Part shown: piece by piece, positions 5,225 to 6,563 of the stretch
Layout: each line of letters opens with the position of its first letter
How positions within the stretch are numbered: the stretch's first letter is position 1
Source of the DNA: Sphingobacterium thalpophilum
GTDB taxonomy: Bacteria > Bacteroidota > Bacteroidia > Flavobacteriales > Flavobacteriaceae
Reading direction: 5' to 3'
NCBI GenBank assembly: GCA_943325255.2
Contig: CALPOS020000121.1
Span: forward strand, 1 to 6,563
DNA: 6,563 nucleotides
Position numbers and translations under genes: made by a program
The notes under the pieces: generated by a model
Database searches by the model: none
What the model saw: the letters and a program-made list of their open reading frames with translations, nothing else
What the model was told of the DNA's origin: nothing

Positions 5225-6563
5225 TTAATATTTCAGCAGCTTAAGTAGTGCAATTTCAAATCGTTCGCGAGGCAGATACTGGTCTTCTAAAGCTTTTGTA
5301 AATGGAATTGGACTGTCTAAACTCGCAACTCTTTTAACAGGACCGTCCAAAAATTCAAAGCAATCTTCCATAATCATAGCAGAAATATCGCTTGCAATTC
5401 CCCCGAACATACTGTCTTCTTGAAGTATTATCGCTTTGTTTGTTTTCTTTACAGAAGCATAAATAGTTTCCTTATCTAGAGGTTGTAGCGTTCGTAAATC
5501 AATCAGATCTGCTGAAATATCTGGATTCTTTTCAAGTGTTTCCAGCGCCCAATGAACTGCGGCTCCAAATGCAACAATTGTGATATCATTTCCTTCCTTC
5601 AAAACCGAAGCTTTTCCAAATGGCAAGGTATAGTAATCTTTAGGCACTTCTTGATAAACACTTCTGTATAATTGCTTGTGTTCAAAAAACAAAACGGGAT
5701 TCGGATCGTTGATGGCGGTTGCTAACAATCCTTTAGCGTCATAAGGAAAAGCAGGATAAACCACTTTCAATCCAGGTGTTTTTGTAAACCAAGCTTCATT
5801 GGTCTGCGAATGGAATGGTCCTGCTTGAGTACCACCGCCACAAGGCATTCTGATGACTACATCTGCTTTCTCCTGCCAACGGTAATGCACTTTTGCCAGA
5901 TAGTTAACGATTGGATTGAAACCTGTCGATACAAAATCCGCAAATTGCATTTCGACAATGGCTTTATATCCGTTAATGGACAATCCCATACCAGCAGATA
6001 CGACAGCACTTTCGCAAATTGGGGTGTTAATTACTCTTTCCTTTCCAAATTGTTCAACAAAGCCTTCCGTAATTTTAAATGCCCCACCGTACTCCGCAAT
6101 ATCTTGTCCCATGATAACCGATTCAGGATGGCGTTCCATAGATTGCTTTAATCCTTGAGATATCGCGTCAATTAAACGGATATTTTCCAATTTACCCTCA
6201 GCTTTAACTTCTTCAAAATCATAGGGTTTGTATACGTCATTTAATTCTTCATCGTAGTCCGCTTCAATCTCTGCCTCGGCATTAGCTAGAACCAAATGAT
6301 CATCGATTTCTTTCTTAATTTCTTCTCGCCAAGTTTCATCTTGCTCATTTGAAAGTATATTTTGCTTGATCAAGTATCGTTTGTATGTATCTACCGGGTC
6401 TTTTTCAGCCCACAAATCCATCAACTCTTGCGGAACATATTTTGTTCCACTTGCCTCTTCATGTCCACGCATGCGGAATGTTTTGAATTCTAATAATACG
6501 GGACGTGGATTCGTTTTCATAGAGGCTACAATTTCCGAAAGCTCTATAAAAACTTCTAAAATA
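5225..6563 (-). CDS. Fused alpha/beta E1 component of a 2-oxoacid dehydrogenase complex, probably branched-chain type (5'-partial)
   Basis: This enzyme decarboxylates a 2-oxoacid using thiamine diphosphate and passes the acyl group to the lipoyl domain of E2, in the cytoplasm. Residue numbers here count from the ATG at 6518. Residues 1-112 are the end of the alpha chain: TFRMRGHEEASG (14-25), in which H20 matches the conserved RxxGH histidine, then W37, DPVDTYKRYL and DVYKPYDF. Residues 113-431 are a complete beta chain: GQDIAEYGGAFKITEG (138-153), RVINTPICE (162-170), where E170 is the expected cofactor-activating glutamate, MQFADF (191-196), the catalytic histidine in HSQ (H237), and the C-terminal domain from about 300 to LPRERFEIALLKLLKY. 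The reading frame continues without a stop from that ATG to the window edge (ILEVFIELSEIVAS upstream), so the ATG is internal and more than half of the alpha chain lies outside. Branched-chain specificity is favoured by the alpha tail's resemblance to mitochondrial branched-chain E1 alpha, but pyruvate cannot be excluded. Confidence 0.92.
   Translation of the reverse strand, partial: ILEVFIELSEIVASMKTNPRPVLLEFKTFRMRGHEEASGTKYVPQELMDLWAEKDPVDTYKRYLIKQNILSNEQDETWREEIKKEIDDHLVLANAEAEIEADYDEELNDVYKPYDFEEVKAEGKLENIRLIDAISQGLKQSMERHPESVIMGQDIAEYGGAFKITEGFVEQFGKERVINTPICESAVVSAGMGLSINGYKAIVEMQFADFVSTGFNPIVNYLAKVHYRWQEKADVVIRMPCGGGTQAGPFHSQTNEAWFTKTPGLKVVYPAFPYDAKGLLATAINDPNPVLFFEHKQLYRSVYQEVPKDYYTLPFGKASVLKEGNDITIVAFGAAVHWALETLEKNPDISADLIDLRTLQPLDKETIYASVKKTNKAIILQEDSMFGGIASDISAMIMEDCFEFLDGPVKRVASLDSPIPFTKALEDQYLPRERFEIALLKLLKY

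Noticed and set aside
5810..6158. Two overlapping plus-strand ORFs opposite the E1 gene
   Set aside because: They sit antisense to conserved E1 beta active-site regions and overlap each other in different frames; they are shadows.

Overview
The window reads as chromosomal DNA from a member of the Bacteroidota, most likely a Flavobacterium-like flavobacterium. Four things support this: the DNA is AT-rich, translation starts lack a Shine-Dalgarno sequence, one giant secreted protein ends in a type B C-terminal signal for the type IX secretion system (T9SS), and the 2-oxoacid dehydrogenase E1 enzyme is an alpha/beta fusion of the kind found in this phylum. The genus is an inference; no rRNA or other taxonomic marker is present.

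Layout, left to right. (1) A small plus-strand ORF of unknown function ends at 364. Its frame is open to the left window edge, so its true start is uncertain. (2) A perfect 17-bp inverted repeat (412-451) sits between convergent genes and looks like a bidirectional terminator. (3) Positions 471-5069 on the minus strand encode a 1532-residue secreted, surface-type modular protein. It has a signal peptide, two galactose-binding-like modules flanking a SprB-like repeat and an Ig-like module, two further Ig-like modules and an FN3-like module. These are followed by a long array of PKD-like and Big_2-like repeats and a C-terminal T9SS type B sorting domain. (4) A 155-bp intergenic gap holds the A/T-rich leader of the large gene and a terminator hairpin for the next gene. 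(5) From 5225 to the right edge, on the minus strand, lies the C-terminal two thirds or so of a fused alpha/beta E1 component of a thiamine-diphosphate 2-oxoacid dehydrogenase (branched-chain type most likely). It is cut by the window edge, and the ATG at 6518-6520 is internal, not the start.

The large surface protein and the E1 enzyme point the same way but are separated by a terminator, so they are probably separate transcription units with unrelated roles: surface adhesion or matrix interaction versus central/branched-chain metabolism. I see no mobile element, CRISPR, tRNA, rRNA or defence system. The part most worth a closer look is the modular architecture of the surface protein. I do not see a convincing new multi-gene system.
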